The notes: generated from the letters alone by a model not told the origin. A DNA stretch of 64,000 bases from Clostridium saccharoperbutylacetonicum N1-4(HMT) (GCF_000340885.1 NC_020291.1:1673001-1737000); one strand, 5' to 3'; shown: positions 35,804 to 45,731, counted from the first letter of the stretch. Program-made: numbers and translations.

Positions 35804-37894
35804 ATGGAATTAAAAAGGTTTAATCAAAAAGATATAATTTTTGCCCTAGATATAGGTACGAGATCTATTATAGGAACAGTTGGAATAATTAAAGATAAAA
35901 AATTTCAAGTAGTATGTGAGAAATACTTGGAACATGAAGAAAGAGCCATGGTAGATGGACAAATTCACGATATAACTTTAGTAGCATCTGTTGTTCAAAA
36001 AGTTAAAAGTTATTTAGAAGAAGAACTTCAAATACAATTAAATGAAGTATCAATTGCTGCGGCAGGAAGATTCCTTAGGACAATTGATGTTAAGACTGAA
36101 CTTGAGCTTAATGAAGATGAAGAAGTCAATAAAGAAATTGTAAGAGGCCTTGAATTAAGTGCGGTTAAGAAAGCAGAAGAAGAAATTTCTGCTGTAACTG
36201 AAGGAAAACTATATTGTGTTGGATATTCAGTAAAAAACTATTATTTAAATGGATTTTTAATATCTAATCTAATTGGTCATAAGGGAGAAAATATTGGAGC
36301 TGAAGCAATAGCTACATTTTTACCAAGATCTGTAATAGATTCTCTTTATGCGGTTATGAATAGAGTTAATTTGAAGGTTGTAAATTTAACTTTGGAACCA
36401 ATTGCTGCAATGGAAGCAGCTATACCAAAGAATTTAAGACTTTTAAATATTGCTTTAGTAGATATTGGAGCAGGTACTTCCGATATAGCAATAAGTTCAA
36501 AAGAAAGTATTTCAGCTTATGGAATGGTGCCAATGGCAGGAGATGAAGTTACAGAAACAATTGTGCAGGAATATCTAGTTGATTTTAATACTGCAGAAAA
36601 TATTAAAAGATCTATAGTAAATGAAAAAGAAGTTACATACATTGATGTTTTAGGAATGGAAAATACAGTTTTATCAGAAAATGTGTTTAAGCTTATTAAT
36701 TCTATTGTTACTAAAACAGCAGATGAAATATCTAAGAAAACTTTAGAATTAAATGGGGGGAAAGCTCCTAGTGCAGTATTTTTAGTTGGTGGTGGAGCAC
36801 ACACACCAGGCATTTTAGAAGCAATATCTGAAAAATTAAATTTACCACCTCAAAGAATTGCTATTAAGGATAGACAAGCAGTAATTGAATGTATTTCTGA
36901 TAATAAACTAGGATCAGCTGGAGTAACTGTATTAGGAATTGCTTTAACGGCATTAAGGAGTATGGGAAATGACTTTATTGACGTTATTTTAAATAATGAT
37001 GTAATTAGTTTGTTTAATTCCCATAAGCATACAATCATGGATGTTTTACTTCAAGCAGGAATAAATCCTTCATTATTAATAAGTAAAAATGGTAAAAGTG
37101 CTAGATTCAATTATAATGGCTGCAAGAGAATTGTCTTTGGTGAATATGGTACCAATGCTAAAATTACAATTAATGGAGAAGAGGCAACTTTAGAAACAGA
37201 AGTTAAAGCTAATGACAATATAAACTTAGAATATGCTCAAAATGGTAGAGATGCGGCACCTAAATTATCTGAACATATTAGAAATATTAATTCAATAGCT
37301 ATTAATTTAGGAGATGAAATAATAAACATTGATCCTATAATTCTTGTTAACGAAAAGCCAGAAACTATAAATTATATAATAAAAAACAATGATGATATAA
37401 GAGTGTTTTTGCCAACTAAGGTAAGCGAATTTAAAAAATATGTTTTAAAAGAAAAAGTGAATTTAATAAAAGATGATATGCCTTTAGAGGATGATTATGA
37501 ATTAATCGAAGGTGATTATATTATTAAAGAAGTTGTAGAAGTTGATGAAATTGAAACTGTTCAAGAAAACATAGTAAATGATGATAAAGAGTTTGACGGC
37601 TTTGAGGAGGAGGCAACTATTGAACTTGATAAAGAAGTAATAGATAGTTCATCTAAAAAAGAACCTGCAATAATTAATGATGGATTTCATAGTATAACAG
37701 TAACTATCAATGGAGAAAATAAAATATTAATGGGAAAATCAGAATATGTTATTGTTGATATTTTTGACTATATAGATTTTAATTTGACTATAGCTCAAGG
37801 GATAATTAATTTAACTTTGAATGGGGAGAAAGCTGCATATACCGCTAAGTTAAAAGAAGGCGATGTTGTAGAAGTATTTTGGAGTAAAAACTAG
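35804..37894 (+). CDS. FtsA/PilM-like actin-fold ATPase with long C-terminal extension
   Basis: 696 residues. Residues 1-385 have the FtsA-type actin fold: phosphate-1 FALDIGTRSIIG (about 14-25), SHS2-like region around VSIAAAGRFLRT, phosphate-2 ALVDIGAGTSDIAIS (about 217-231), and adenosine motif AVFLVGGGAHTPGIL (about 326-340). FtsA itself is about 410-420 residues with a terminal membrane helix; here it is replaced by about 300 residues of beta-rich domains with two possible beta-grasp modules (about 395-480 and 630-696) and an acidic linker (about 585-625). No ftsZ follows. Probably a cytoskeletal or division-related protein specific to clostridia; role unknown. Confidence 0.75.
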   Translation: MELKRFNQKDIIFALDIGTRSIIGTVGIIKDKKFQVVCEKYLEHEERAMVDGQIHDITLVASVVQKVKSYLEEELQIQLNEVSIAAAGRFLRTIDVKTELELNEDEEVNKEIVRGLELSAVKKAEEEISAVTEGKLYCVGYSVKNYYLNGFLISNLIGHKGENIGAEAIATFLPRSVIDSLYAVMNRVNLKVVNLTLEPIAAMEAAIPKNLRLLNIALVDIGAGTSDIAISSKESISAYGMVPMAGDEVTETIVQEYLVDFNTAENIKRSIVNEKEVTYIDVLGMENTVLSENVFKLINSIVTKTADEISKKTLELNGGKAPSAVFLVGGGAHTPGILEAISEKLNLPPQRIAIKDRQAVIECISDNKLGSAGVTVLGIALTALRSMGNDFIDVILNNDVISLFNSHKHTIMDVLLQAGINPSLLISKNGKSARFNYNGCKRIVFGEYGTNAKITINGEEATLETEVKANDNINLEYAQNGRDAAPKLSEHIRNINSIAINLGDEIINIDPIILVNEKPETINYIIKNNDDIRVFLPTKVSEFKKYVLKEKVNLIKDDMPLEDDYELIEGDYIIKEVVEVDEIETVQENIVNDDKEFDGFEEEATIELDKEVIDSSSKKEPAIINDGFHSITVTINGENKILMGKSEYVIVDIFDYIDFNLTIAQGIINLTLNGEKAAYTAKLKEGDVVEVFWSKN

Positions 37895-37971
37895 GAGAAT
37901 AATTGTCAGTAGATAATTATAAATGGGCAATATTAACAATGATCAATTAAGAAATATGGAGGAAGCAATAA

Positions 37972-39153
37972 GTGATAGATTTTAAAAATGAAGCAGACGC
38001 TATAAAAGAGGAATTAATTAAAATAAGAAGAGATTTGCATGAGCATCCAGAGCTTGGCTTTGAAGAAGTGAGAACTTCTAAGGTGATCAAGGCTTTCTTG
38101 GAGGCAAATGGAATACAATATATTGAAGTGGCTAAAACAGGTGTATGTGGAATTATAAAAGGAACTAAAGAAGGCAATAATAAAACGGTAGCTTTAAGAG
38201 GAGATATTGATGCTCTTCCTATTAAAGATGCGAAAACCTGTGAATTTAAATCTAAAATAGATGGGAAAATGCATGCCTGTGGACATGATGCACATACGAC
38301 AATTCTTATGGGGGCTGCAAAGTTATTAAATGATCATAAGGATGAATTTTCTGGGAATGTAAAGTTATTATTTGAACCGGCTGAAGAAACAACGGGGGGA
38401 GCTACTCCTATGATAAATGAAGGAGTTTTAGAAAATCCAAAGGTTGATTGCGTTCTTGGACTTCATGTAGATGAAGAAACTGAATGTGGAACTATTAAAA
38501 TAAAAAAAGGTGTTGTAAATGCAGCTTCAAATCCATTCAACATTAAGATTACAGGACAAGGAGGACATGGGGCCTCACCTCATACTACTGTTGATCCAAT
38601 TGTGATTGCAAGTCATATTGTAGTAGCACTTCAAACAATAGTTAGCAGAGAAATAGCTCCTGTAAATCCTATTGTTATAACAGTTGGAACTTTACAGGCT
38701 GGAACAGCTCAGAATATTATTCCAGGGGAAGCAACCTTAAGTGGAATGATTAGAACTATGACTAAAGAAGATAGAGCCTTTGCAGTAAAAAGATTAAATG
38801 AAGTAGTAAATGGAATTGCTCAAATGTCTAGAGCAAAGGCAGAAATAAAAGTAGATGAAAGTTATCCGTGTCTTTATAATGCTGATGAATTTGTAGATTT
38901 AATTTGTGATAGTGCAACAGAAATTATAGGGAGAGAAAATGTTATAGAGCAAAGAGCTCCTAAAATGGGGGTTGAAAGTTTTGCTTACTTTGCTAATGAA
39001 AGGCCAAGTGCATTTTATTTCTTAGGTTCAGGAAATAAAGAAAAAGGAACTACTGAACCTGCTCATAGCAATTTGTTTAACATTGATGAAGATTGCCTTA
39101 CCATAGGGGTTTCTATTCAAGCGTTAGCAGCTTATAATTATTTAGCTAAATAA
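37972..39153 (+). CDS. M20 family amidohydrolase/peptidase
   Basis: 393 residues, metal-dependent amidohydrolase of the HipO/AmaA type that removes acyl groups from amino acids (substrate not determinable here). Metal-binding motif HACGHDAHTTILMGAA (about residues 100-115), EPAEET, GLHVDEE, dimerisation-domain motif GQGGHGASPHTTVDPI, and a C-terminal MGVESFAYF with a conserved Glu. GTG start behind GGAGGAAG. Confidence 0.9.
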   Translation: MIDFKNEADAIKEELIKIRRDLHEHPELGFEEVRTSKVIKAFLEANGIQYIEVAKTGVCGIIKGTKEGNNKTVALRGDIDALPIKDAKTCEFKSKIDGKMHACGHDAHTTILMGAAKLLNDHKDEFSGNVKLLFEPAEETTGGATPMINEGVLENPKVDCVLGLHVDEETECGTIKIKKGVVNAASNPFNIKITGQGGHGASPHTTVDPIVIASHIVVALQTIVSREIAPVNPIVITVGTLQAGTAQNIIPGEATLSGMIRTMTKEDRAFAVKRLNEVVNGIAQMSRAKAEIKVDESYPCLYNADEFVDLICDSATEIIGRENVIEQRAPKMGVESFAYFANERPSAFYFLGSGNKEKGTTEPAHSNLFNIDEDCLTIGVSIQALAAYNYLAK

Positions 39154-39595
39154 GCAAAGAGAAATTAGGATAATAGACATAGCAATGTTCAGTGGTCAAG
39201 GATCAGTGTTCAATTGTCAGTCAATCATTGACCTGGGACAGTTGAATATTGATAATTGACCATTTATGCCTTATTAGAGTGTTCGGAAATATTAGAATTG
39301 ACAAGGTGTGATTAAAAAGGTAAAATTCACAAGGATGATTAAATGAAAAATGTCAATTGAAAACTATAAAATTGAAATTGTTAACCATAAAACTGAAAAG
39401 CAACAACTGCAAACATAGAAACAATAACTAGTAAACTGACCAACTGCAACAGAAACTCTAAATTGTAGATTGTGATCTATAAACTGCAACTGTAAATTGT
39501 GAAATACAACTGTGAATTGTAGACTGAACAACTACAACTGTTAACTGTAAATTGTAAACTGTAAACTGTAAACTGAACAAAAGGTGGGATTATAT
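39154..39595. repeat. Repeat-filled gap before the pseudouridine synthase gene
   Basis: Two families of short degenerate repeats fill this 442-base gap: TCAATTGTCAG / ATTGATAATTGACC inverted pairs (39188-39266) and then about 15 copies of AACTGTAAATTGTGA-like units (39355-39580), ending in GTAAACTGAACAAAAGGTGGG, which is the ribosome binding site of the next gene. The units vary in length and have no fixed spacers, so this is not a CRISPR array. Confidence 0.7.
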
Positions 39596-40567
39596 TTGAA
39601 AATAGAAATAGGTCCAAATGAGGCGGGCCAGAGATTAGATAAATTTTTAAGAAAATTATTAAAGGATGTACCATTAAGTGCTATCTTTAAGGCTTTAAGA
39701 AAAAAAGATATCAGAGTAAATGGTAAAAAGCAAAATGAAAAATATTTCCTAGAAGAAGGAGATATCGTTGAAATTAAATACATACAAAGCAATAAAGAAG
39801 ACAAATCTGAAAAATTCATAAAAGTTGATCCTAAAAGAATTAAAATTGTATATGAAGATGAAAATGTGTTAATAATTGAGAAGTGGCCTGATGTATTAGT
39901 GCATTCAGATAATAAGGAGAGTCAGGAACCTAATCTTACAGATTATGTACTTTCATACTTAAATGAAAAAGGTGATTATATACCAGAGAATGAATTGACC
40001 TTTACACCAGCAGCATGTAATAGGCTTGATAGAAATACAGCTGGAATGGTTGTCTTTGGGAAATCCTTTGAAGGATTAAAATGTATTAACGAAGCTATAA
40101 GAGAAGATGAAGTTAAAAAATATTATTACACTCTAGCAAAAGGAAAAATAAGAGATGGACTTCATGAAGCTTATATCTTAAAAAATCCTGAAACTAATAT
40201 TTCAAAGATATATGAAACAGAAGTTCCGGGATCTAAAAAAATTGCAATGAAAATAACTACAGTAGAAACTAATGGTGCTTATTCCCTTATAGATATTAAT
40301 TTAATTACAGGAAGAAGTCATCAAATTAGGGCTCATTTAGCTCATTTAGGAAACCCTATTATTGGAGATAATAAATATGGAGATAAGAAACTAAATTCAT
40401 TTTTTGAAAATAAATATGGTTTAAATTATCAATATTTATATGCATACAAATTAAATTTCAGACAAATTAATGGTAAGCTTGAATATTTAAGAAATAAGAC
40501 TATTGCAGTTGCATTACCTCCAATACTTAAAAAAATAAAGCAAGATGTATTTAAATTTTCACTTTAA
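39596..40567 (+). CDS. RluA-family pseudouridine synthase
   Basis: About 323 residues. An S4 RNA-binding domain (AGQRLDKFLRKLLKDVPLS...KKDIRVNGKK, about residues 8-55) precedes the catalytic domain with CNRLDRNTAGMVVFGKS (catalytic Asp about residue 145) and GRSHQIRAHLAHLGNPI. RluC/RluD-type enzymes modify 23S rRNA; which site cannot be told. TTG at 39596, 8 bases after AAGGTGGGA, is the likely start; a GTG 12 bases upstream overlaps that site. The usual His of HRLDR is Asn here, a variant seen in some Firmicutes members. Confidence 0.87.
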   Translation: MKIEIGPNEAGQRLDKFLRKLLKDVPLSAIFKALRKKDIRVNGKKQNEKYFLEEGDIVEIKYIQSNKEDKSEKFIKVDPKRIKIVYEDENVLIIEKWPDVLVHSDNKESQEPNLTDYVLSYLNEKGDYIPENELTFTPAACNRLDRNTAGMVVFGKSFEGLKCINEAIREDEVKKYYYTLAKGKIRDGLHEAYILKNPETNISKIYETEVPGSKKIAMKITTVETNGAYSLIDINLITGRSHQIRAHLAHLGNPIIGDNKYGDKKLNSFFENKYGLNYQYLYAYKLNFRQINGKLEYLRNKTIAVALPPILKKIKQDVFKFSL

Positions 40568-40579
40568 CAGGAGGTAATT

Positions 40580-42193
40580 ATGGAAGAGAAGTCGACCAGC
40601 AGTAGTAAAGGCTTTTTAATTCTTTCAGTTGCTGGGCTTTTAACGAAAGTAATATCAGTATTTTACATACCTCTTCTTCAAAGAATAATAGGGCTTAACG
40701 GCTATGGAATATATCAAAACTGTTATGAAGTATTTTTATTTGCTTATGCAGTTACAAATTTAGGTACTCAGCCAGCTATAGCAAAAGTAGTGGCAGAACT
40801 TACGGCATTAGGAAAACCTAATGATGCTGTGAGGGCTCTTAAAATATCGCGGACTATTTTAGCAGTAGTAGGAGCAGTTATAACAATATTTTTGATGTTA
40901 TTTGCATTTAATATTGGAGATGCTATTGGAAATCCAGATGCATCCTATGGAATATTAATGCTAGCTCCAAGTATATTTGTTACAACGCTTTTATCATCTT
41001 ATAGAGGATATTTTCAAGGTAGACATAGTATGACTGCTATAGCCGTATCTCAAGTATTAGAGCAAGTTATCAATATTGCTGTAAGCTTAGCATGTGCATA
41101 TTTCTTAGTTAAAATAAGTATTAAATATGGTAGTGCTGGAGGTACAATTGGTACTTCGGTTGGAGCAGCAGTAGCCTGTGTTTACATGGTTTATATTTAT
41201 AGCCGAAATAATTATGAAGAAGAATCTATTGAAGAACAAAAAGATAACAAAAGAGTAAGGACAAGGCATATAATTAAAAAATTAATTAGATATGGGTTGC
41301 CAATTACATTGACTTCAGGTCTTCAAAATTTCGGAAGCTTAGTTGATATGGTTAATGTAAATAGTAGACTGGCGTTTGCAGGCTTTAGTATGGAACAAGC
41401 TCAAATGCTTTATGGTGTACTAGGTAGGTATAAAACTTTGTTATCAGTTCCGCTTATAGTTGTAACAGCGCTTGGAACAACTGTTTTGCCAACTATAGCA
41501 GCAGCTATGGCCTTAAGGGATAAGAAAGAAATAAGGAGAAAGTCTTCTTTTGCCTTTAGATTAACTTTTATAATAACAATACCAGCAGCTGTAGGGCTTT
41601 CTGCTATGGCAAAGGAAGTTTTTGAATTACTATATGGAACAGAACAAGGATTTAATTTAATGGTAATAGGTTCAGTAGTACTAGTGCTTATGGCTGTTGT
41701 ACAAATACAAACCGTTATACTTCAAAGTATGAACAAGCTTTATTTTGTCCTTGGTACTTTTTGTATAGGTATAATTGCTAAAATAGCTGCAAACTATATC
41801 TTAGTTGGAATACATGATATAAATATTCTAGGAGTAGTTGCAGGTAACTTTTTGTGGTTTGTAATACCAATGATTTTAAATCAAAGAGCTTTAAAGAAAG
41901 CTCTTAGGGTGAAAATTCCACTATTTAGAAATATGCTTCAACCACTTTTTGCGTCAGCAATAATGGCATTAGTTATATATATACTTAAAACACCAACAAA
42001 TATATTAATTACAATTACAAATGGAAATATGGCATTGAAATTAATATCAACAATAATTATTATTTCTGTTTCAGGGTTTGCTTATTTATACATAATGATA
42101 TTATTTGGAGGAATTAGAAAGAGTGATGTAGATGCTATTTCTGTAAGGATTTATAACTATCTTCCTAGATTCCTAAGGAAAAAACTTAAATAA
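40580..42193 (+). CDS. Polysaccharide/lipid II flippase-like protein (YtgP/SpoVB family)
   Basis: 537 residues, about 14 hydrophobic segments, MVF (MATE/MviN/Wzx) superfamily. The N-terminus (LSVAGLLTKVISVFYIPLLQ, GLNGYGIYQNCYEVFLFAYA) and length match YtgP-type lipid II flippases of Firmicutes. It starts 12 bases after the pseudouridine synthase gene, behind AGGAGGTAA, so the two are co-transcribed. It converges on a second family member at 42316. Whether it flips lipid II or another lipid-linked sugar is inference. Confidence 0.83.
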   Translation: MEEKSTSSSKGFLILSVAGLLTKVISVFYIPLLQRIIGLNGYGIYQNCYEVFLFAYAVTNLGTQPAIAKVVAELTALGKPNDAVRALKISRTILAVVGAVITIFLMLFAFNIGDAIGNPDASYGILMLAPSIFVTTLLSSYRGYFQGRHSMTAIAVSQVLEQVINIAVSLACAYFLVKISIKYGSAGGTIGTSVGAAVACVYMVYIYSRNNYEEESIEEQKDNKRVRTRHIIKKLIRYGLPITLTSGLQNFGSLVDMVNVNSRLAFAGFSMEQAQMLYGVLGRYKTLLSVPLIVVTALGTTVLPTIAAAMALRDKKEIRRKSSFAFRLTFIITIPAAVGLSAMAKEVFELLYGTEQGFNLMVIGSVVLVLMAVVQIQTVILQSMNKLYFVLGTFCIGIIAKIAANYILVGIHDINILGVVAGNFLWFVIPMILNQRALKKALRVKIPLFRNMLQPLFASAIMALVIYILKTPTNILITITNGNMALKLISTIIIISVSGFAYLYIMILFGGIRKSDVDAISVRIYNYLPRFLRKKLK

Positions 42194-42214
42194 TTATAAG
42201 TGATCAACTTAAAT

Positions 42215-42260
42215 AATGCTCAATTATCAATGTGTACATATGTATTGATAATTGAGCATT
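42215..42260. repeat. Perfect 17-bp inverted repeat of the TCAATTATCAAT family
   Basis: AATGCTCAATTATCAAT (42215-42231) pairs with 42244-42260 around a 12-base loop, between convergent genes. The same sequence family appears in at least seven other gaps in this window. Confidence 0.7.
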
Positions 42261-42291
42261 TATTATTGATAATTAATTATTAAACCTAGGA

Positions 42292-42320
42292 TTATTGTTT
42301 AGATAGTTCTAGGTTTTATT
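42292..42320. terminator. Terminator shared by convergent flippase genes
   Basis: AAACCTAG (42292-42299) pairs with CTAGGTTT (42309-42316), followed by TATT. It overlaps the stop codon region of the minus-strand gene. Confidence 0.55.
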
Positions 42321-43812
42321 CATTTTCTCCGAAAGTTCCAAGGTAAACAAATATTGAGAAAACAAGGCCCATGATAATGAAATTATTTATAATTAAGGAG
42401 TGAGTATATATATGTTTTGAAAAAATATTTATAATTAAAAAAGTTAAAAAACCAAGCATTAAATATATTATAATATTAGATTTGTTTAAATTAAGATTAA
42501 TATGTTTCTTAACCTCATGAAGATTAAGGATGAATCCAATAGTGCAGGCTATTAGCATGGTTATACTATATCCAAAAATATTAATTGAAGGAATACCTGT
42601 AAAGATAAATAAGCATATCAATTCAATTATAGCTTCAATTAAGGAGTTTCTTAGAATAATACCTTGTCTATTTAGTCCATTCAAAATTCCAAACATAGTT
42701 ATTGCAGGAAAAAATATTGGTGAAGTTAGGGAAGCAAATCTTATATATTGTCCCAAATCAGATCTGCTATAAAACATTTCTCCCAAGGAATTTGGGATTA
42801 CATTACAAATTATCGAAGTTGCTATTCCAAGTAAAAAAGCAACTTTTAACACTTTTTTAATTCTAATGGAAGCTTCATATTGTTTACCTAATACCAAGGA
42901 TTGAGAAAGATCTGGGATTAGTAAGGTATTAATTGTAGTAACAATAATTAATGGTATCATAATTACGCTAAGAGCCATTCCAGTATATTTTCCAATCATA
43001 GATAAAGCTGTAGGATAATTAAAACCAGCAGCAAGTAACCGTCTAGGAACAATTAAGGTAGATAAAGTTCCTAAAATATTAGTTAAAAAGCCATTTAGAC
43101 ATAAAGGAAGTGCTATCACTATGACATCAAAAAGAAGCTGAACTCTACTTTCTGTTCGTTCTTTTGATAAAGGCATTTTTTTGATTGAATATTTATAATA
43201 AATATATAAAAAAAATAAACTTTGAAATTCGCCTATACATAGTGCAACTGTAGCAAGTGTAACCATGCTTTCAAGGGTTTGAGCTTTGGTTAAGAAAATA
43301 AGAAGGCTTACAGTTAAAATTCTCATAGCTTTTTCAAAAATATCAATTATAGCTGGAACTGTAATTTTTGAAGTTCCATAAAAGTAACCCTTTAGAATAT
43401 TAGAAATTGCTATACATACCATAGCAGGACAAATTACTTTTATTGCACTTATAGTTCTAACGTCATTAACTCCATATTTGCCTATGACTGGGGCTGATAA
43501 AAAAACAATAATACCAATTAAGAAAGCCCAAGATATATTAAACAATGAAACAATTCTAATGGTCTTGACTATGTTTTGATGTTCACCCTTTTGATTGTAA
43601 ACAGCAGTTATTTTAGAAATTGATGCAACGATACCAGCAGTCATAAGACATATAAATAAATTGTAAATAGGCATAACAAGATTATACAAACCCATTCCCT
43701 CAGCACCTAAAACTTTAGAAAGGTATATAGAAAAAATAAAGCCAAGGATCCCAGTGGTTATATTTGAGGCTATAAGTAAAAAAGAATTTTTTAAAAAATT
43801 GTCATTAGGCAA
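42316..43812 (-). CDS. spoVB: Stage V sporulation protein B-like flippase
   Basis: 498 residues, multi-pass membrane protein of the MVF superfamily. The N-terminus (FLKNSFLLIASNITTGILGF, YLSKVLGAEGMGLYNLVMPIY) and length fit SpoVB, which is needed for spore cortex synthesis. TTG start 10 bases after AAAGGAG. Distinct from its convergent relative at 40580, which has the YtgP-like N-terminus; both names are by family resemblance only and could be interchanged without alignment. Confidence 0.78.
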   Translation of the reverse strand: MPNDNFLKNSFLLIASNITTGILGFIFSIYLSKVLGAEGMGLYNLVMPIYNLFICLMTAGIVASISKITAVYNQKGEHQNIVKTIRIVSLFNISWAFLIGIIVFLSAPVIGKYGVNDVRTISAIKVICPAMVCIAISNILKGYFYGTSKITVPAIIDIFEKAMRILTVSLLIFLTKAQTLESMVTLATVALCIGEFQSLFFLYIYYKYSIKKMPLSKERTESRVQLLFDVIVIALPLCLNGFLTNILGTLSTLIVPRRLLAAGFNYPTALSMIGKYTGMALSVIMIPLIIVTTINTLLIPDLSQSLVLGKQYEASIRIKKVLKVAFLLGIATSIICNVIPNSLGEMFYSRSDLGQYIRFASLTSPIFFPAITMFGILNGLNRQGIILRNSLIEAIIELICLFIFTGIPSINIFGYSITMLIACTIGFILNLHEVKKHINLNLNKSNIIIYLMLGFLTFLIINIFSKHIYTHSLIINNFIIMGLVFSIFVYLGTFGENE

Positions 43813-43861
43813 AATTATTTCACTCCTTTAAGCTTGGCACAATGCAAAAAATATGTAATAC

Positions 43862-44271
43862 TTATAGATATCAAAGCGAGAATTAGACTTATGCAACAAT
43901 TACCGAAATCAGATACATTTATCTTCCACAGGACTAGTGAAATTTTCGCTGGAAGATTCTAAATGGCGGCTTGTCGTCATTTCAGCGTGTTCCAGATGTA
44001 AAATCTGGACAAGCTTTAAATGAAACAAGCCGTAGAGGAAACTCGATTCACGCCAAATCAGTTTTTTAAAGGAGGTTAACTCATGAATGAGTTAACTAAG
44101 TTCAAGAAACCAAATCATAGATTTGGACTTTCACTTATCTGCTTAACAACCATCATCAGCTCAATTTCACATGCCTGCTTCCAGAAAAATGTATCTAATT
44201 TCTAGTGTAGTGTTACGATTGTGCATGTATGTTCCATTTATAAGTTTGATTATTAATTTGGATATCTATAA
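43862..44271 (+). repeat. 300-bp palindromic element, copy 3, with about 110-base insertion
   Basis: Best-preserved ends: TTATAGATATC (43862-43872) and GATATCTATAA (44261-44271) are perfect inverted repeats. The core is of the TGTCGT type, with CGGCTT / AAGCCG as outer stem. After AAGCCG an insertion of about 110 bases (about 44030-44143) carries two further hairpins (GTTAACTCAT / ATGAGTTAAC and CCAAATC / GATTTGG) that also occur, with compensating changes, at 62172-62273. Confidence 0.75.
44045..44139 (+). repeat. Second structured module, copy A (nested in element copy 3)
   Basis: GATTCACGCCAAATCA, then a 10-bp hairpin (44075-44084 with 44087-44096), then TAAGTTCAAGAAACC, a 7-bp hairpin (44110-44116 with 44120-44126) and CTTTCACTTATCTGCTT. 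Shares its unpaired segments with 62172-62280 while its stem bases differ on both sides. Confidence 0.6.
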
Positions 44272-44441
44272 TTGAAGTTTTAGATGTGCCCTACAATAAA
44301 ACATATTCCAAATAATCACAAATTATGAATTAAGAATTTAATGTTAATGCTAATAGTTCATAAGATGTGTTTACAAAGTTTATTAAGGAAGATACAATTA
44401 TATTAGAAAGACTATTAACGCAATTATTAGGGGGAGATAAT

Positions 44442-45272
44442 ATGAATAAAATTTCAAATATAGAAATGATAAACTTTTTCTACAATGCAATGCCAGTAAT
44501 AGAACAGCTTTTTGATGAGGATGTTTCAATGGGAATAACTGATACGGAAAAATATGTTGCAACGAGATATTGTAAGGAATTGGAATTGAGTGCAAAAGAA
44601 GGTGACAAGATTCCAGCAGGAGGAGCTATAGCAGAGGTAATAAGAACTGGAAACGCTGCTATAAAGGTTGTGCCTGAAAGTGTATATGGGGTTGTAATGA
44701 AGTCATATGCAATTCCAATAAAAGAAGATAATAAAATTGTTGGTGTTTTTGCAGTGGCAAAAAGTTTAGCAAAGAAAAATGAGGTTACCACTATTACAAA
44801 AAATTTAACAGAATCCCTTTCGCAAATTTCAGCAGGCATTAATGAAATTTCAACAGGAGTACAAGATTTAGCTGGAATGAATGAAAAATTGTTGGGGGAA
44901 ACAAAGGTTGCTAATGAAAAAGCACAAAATACTGATGAAATAGTAAATTTTATTCAAAGTATTTCGTCTCAAACTAATCTTTTGGGCTTAAATGCTTCAA
45001 TTGAAGCTGCTAGAGCTGGAGATGCAGGAAAAGGCTTTAGTGTTGTTGCGCAAGAAATTAGAAAATTATCAAATTCCTCAAATGAATCAATTAAAAAAAT
45101 TGACGATGTAATAAAGCATATTTCATTGGCAATAGGAAGTATTAATAATAATTTGAGTAAATCAAATGATGTTTCTCAAAATCAATCTGCTGCTTTAGAA
45201 GAAATTGCTGCATCAATTTCAGAGCTGAATGTTACAGCAAAGAAATTAGAAGAATTAGCTGATAGGCTATAA
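44442..45272 (+). CDS. Cytoplasmic methyl-accepting chemotaxis-like signalling protein
   Basis: About 276 residues with no membrane segment. The first 110 residues form a small sensor-like domain; from about 135 to the end is a short MCP signalling domain, with the conserved hairpin tip [20 protein letters not shown] (about 183-202) followed by [15 protein letters not shown]. The C-terminal half of the usual coiled coil is shortened. I choose ATG 44442, just after GGGGGAG; upstream in-frame Met at 44367 has no site. It probably signals to CheA/CheW or another partner from the cytoplasm. Confidence 0.82.
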   Translation: MNKISNIEMINFFYNAMPVIEQLFDEDVSMGITDTEKYVATRYCKELELSAKEGDKIPAGGAIAEVIRTGNAAIKVVPESVYGVVMKSYAIPIKEDNKIVGVFAVAKSLAKKNEVTTITKNLTESLSQISAGINEISTGVQDLAGMNEKLLGETKVANEKAQNTDEIVNFIQSISSQTNLLGLNASIEAARAGDAGKGFSVVAQEIRKLSNSSNESIKKIDDVIKHISLAIGSINNNLSKSNDVSQNQSAALEEIAASISELNVTAKKLEELADRL

Positions 45273-45290
45273 TTATACATAAATAGGTAA

Positions 45291-45604
45291 AGATATCCAA
45301 AGCGAGAATTAGACATATGCGGAACTTACCGAAATTAAACACATATTTATTACAGCGGACTAATGAAATTTTCACTGGATGGGTTCTAAGTGGAAGGTTG
45401 CACCCATTTCTGCATGTTCCTAAAGTAAATTTATGACAAGCAGAAAGTGGAACAACCTTCCACTAATAACCATCACAGCTTAATTTCATATGCCGCTTGC
45501 ACAAATATGTATCTAATTTCTAGTGTAGTGTTCGATTATAATTTCTTAATGATGCATGTATATTCCATTTATAAGTTTTATTCTTAAATTGGATATCTAT
45601 AATT
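45291..45604 (+). repeat. 300-bp palindromic element, copy 4
   Basis: Left AGATATC, right GATATCT (from 45592). The outer stems are partly decayed (GAAATTAAACACAT replaces GAAATCAGATACAT). The core is of the GCACC type, as in copy 2: AGTGGAAGGTT (45389-45399) pairs with AACCTTCCACT (45454-45464), 11 bp. Confidence 0.7.
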
Positions 45605-45629
45605 AAAAACAGGGAAGTTCCTTTAAATA

Positions 45630-45705
45630 ACTAAATGGAAGCTACGCTCTAGTTCCAATTTTTTGATTGGAAAGAAGAGAACAAGCTTCCATTTAGTGCT
45701 TTTGT
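45630..45705. terminator. Large stem-loop between convergent genes, probable terminator
   Basis: ACTAAATGGAAGCT (45630-45643) pairs perfectly with 45684-45697; inside, TTCCAAT (45653-45659) pairs with ATTGGAA (45666-45672). It sits just before the end of the minus-strand peptidase gene. The outline (outer stem, ACGCT / AAC internal loop, inner stem) resembles the core of the palindromic elements. Confidence 0.55.
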
Positions 45706-45731
45706 AGTTTAGTTAAAAGTCCTTGATAATA

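Larger units (their letters stand above)
43813..44441. other. Gap holding repeat copy 3 with an inserted module
   Basis: Mostly the 410-bp third copy of the palindromic element (43862-44271). From about 44270 to 44441 there is an A+T-rich leader for the chemotaxis-like gene. No coding frame of its own was accepted. Confidence 0.6.
45273..45731. other. Gap holding repeat copy 4 and a large terminator hairpin
   Basis: 459 bases between convergent genes, fully explained by element copy 4 (45291-45604) and the hairpin at 45630-45697. Confidence 0.65.

Noticed and set aside
39355..39595. CRISPR-like array of short repeats
   Set aside because: Units are degenerate, of variable length and directly adjoining, without unique spacers or nearby cas genes.
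44367..44441. Upstream in-frame extension of the chemotaxis-like gene
   Set aside because: There is no ribosome binding site at 44367, while GGGGGAG stands correctly before ATG 44442.
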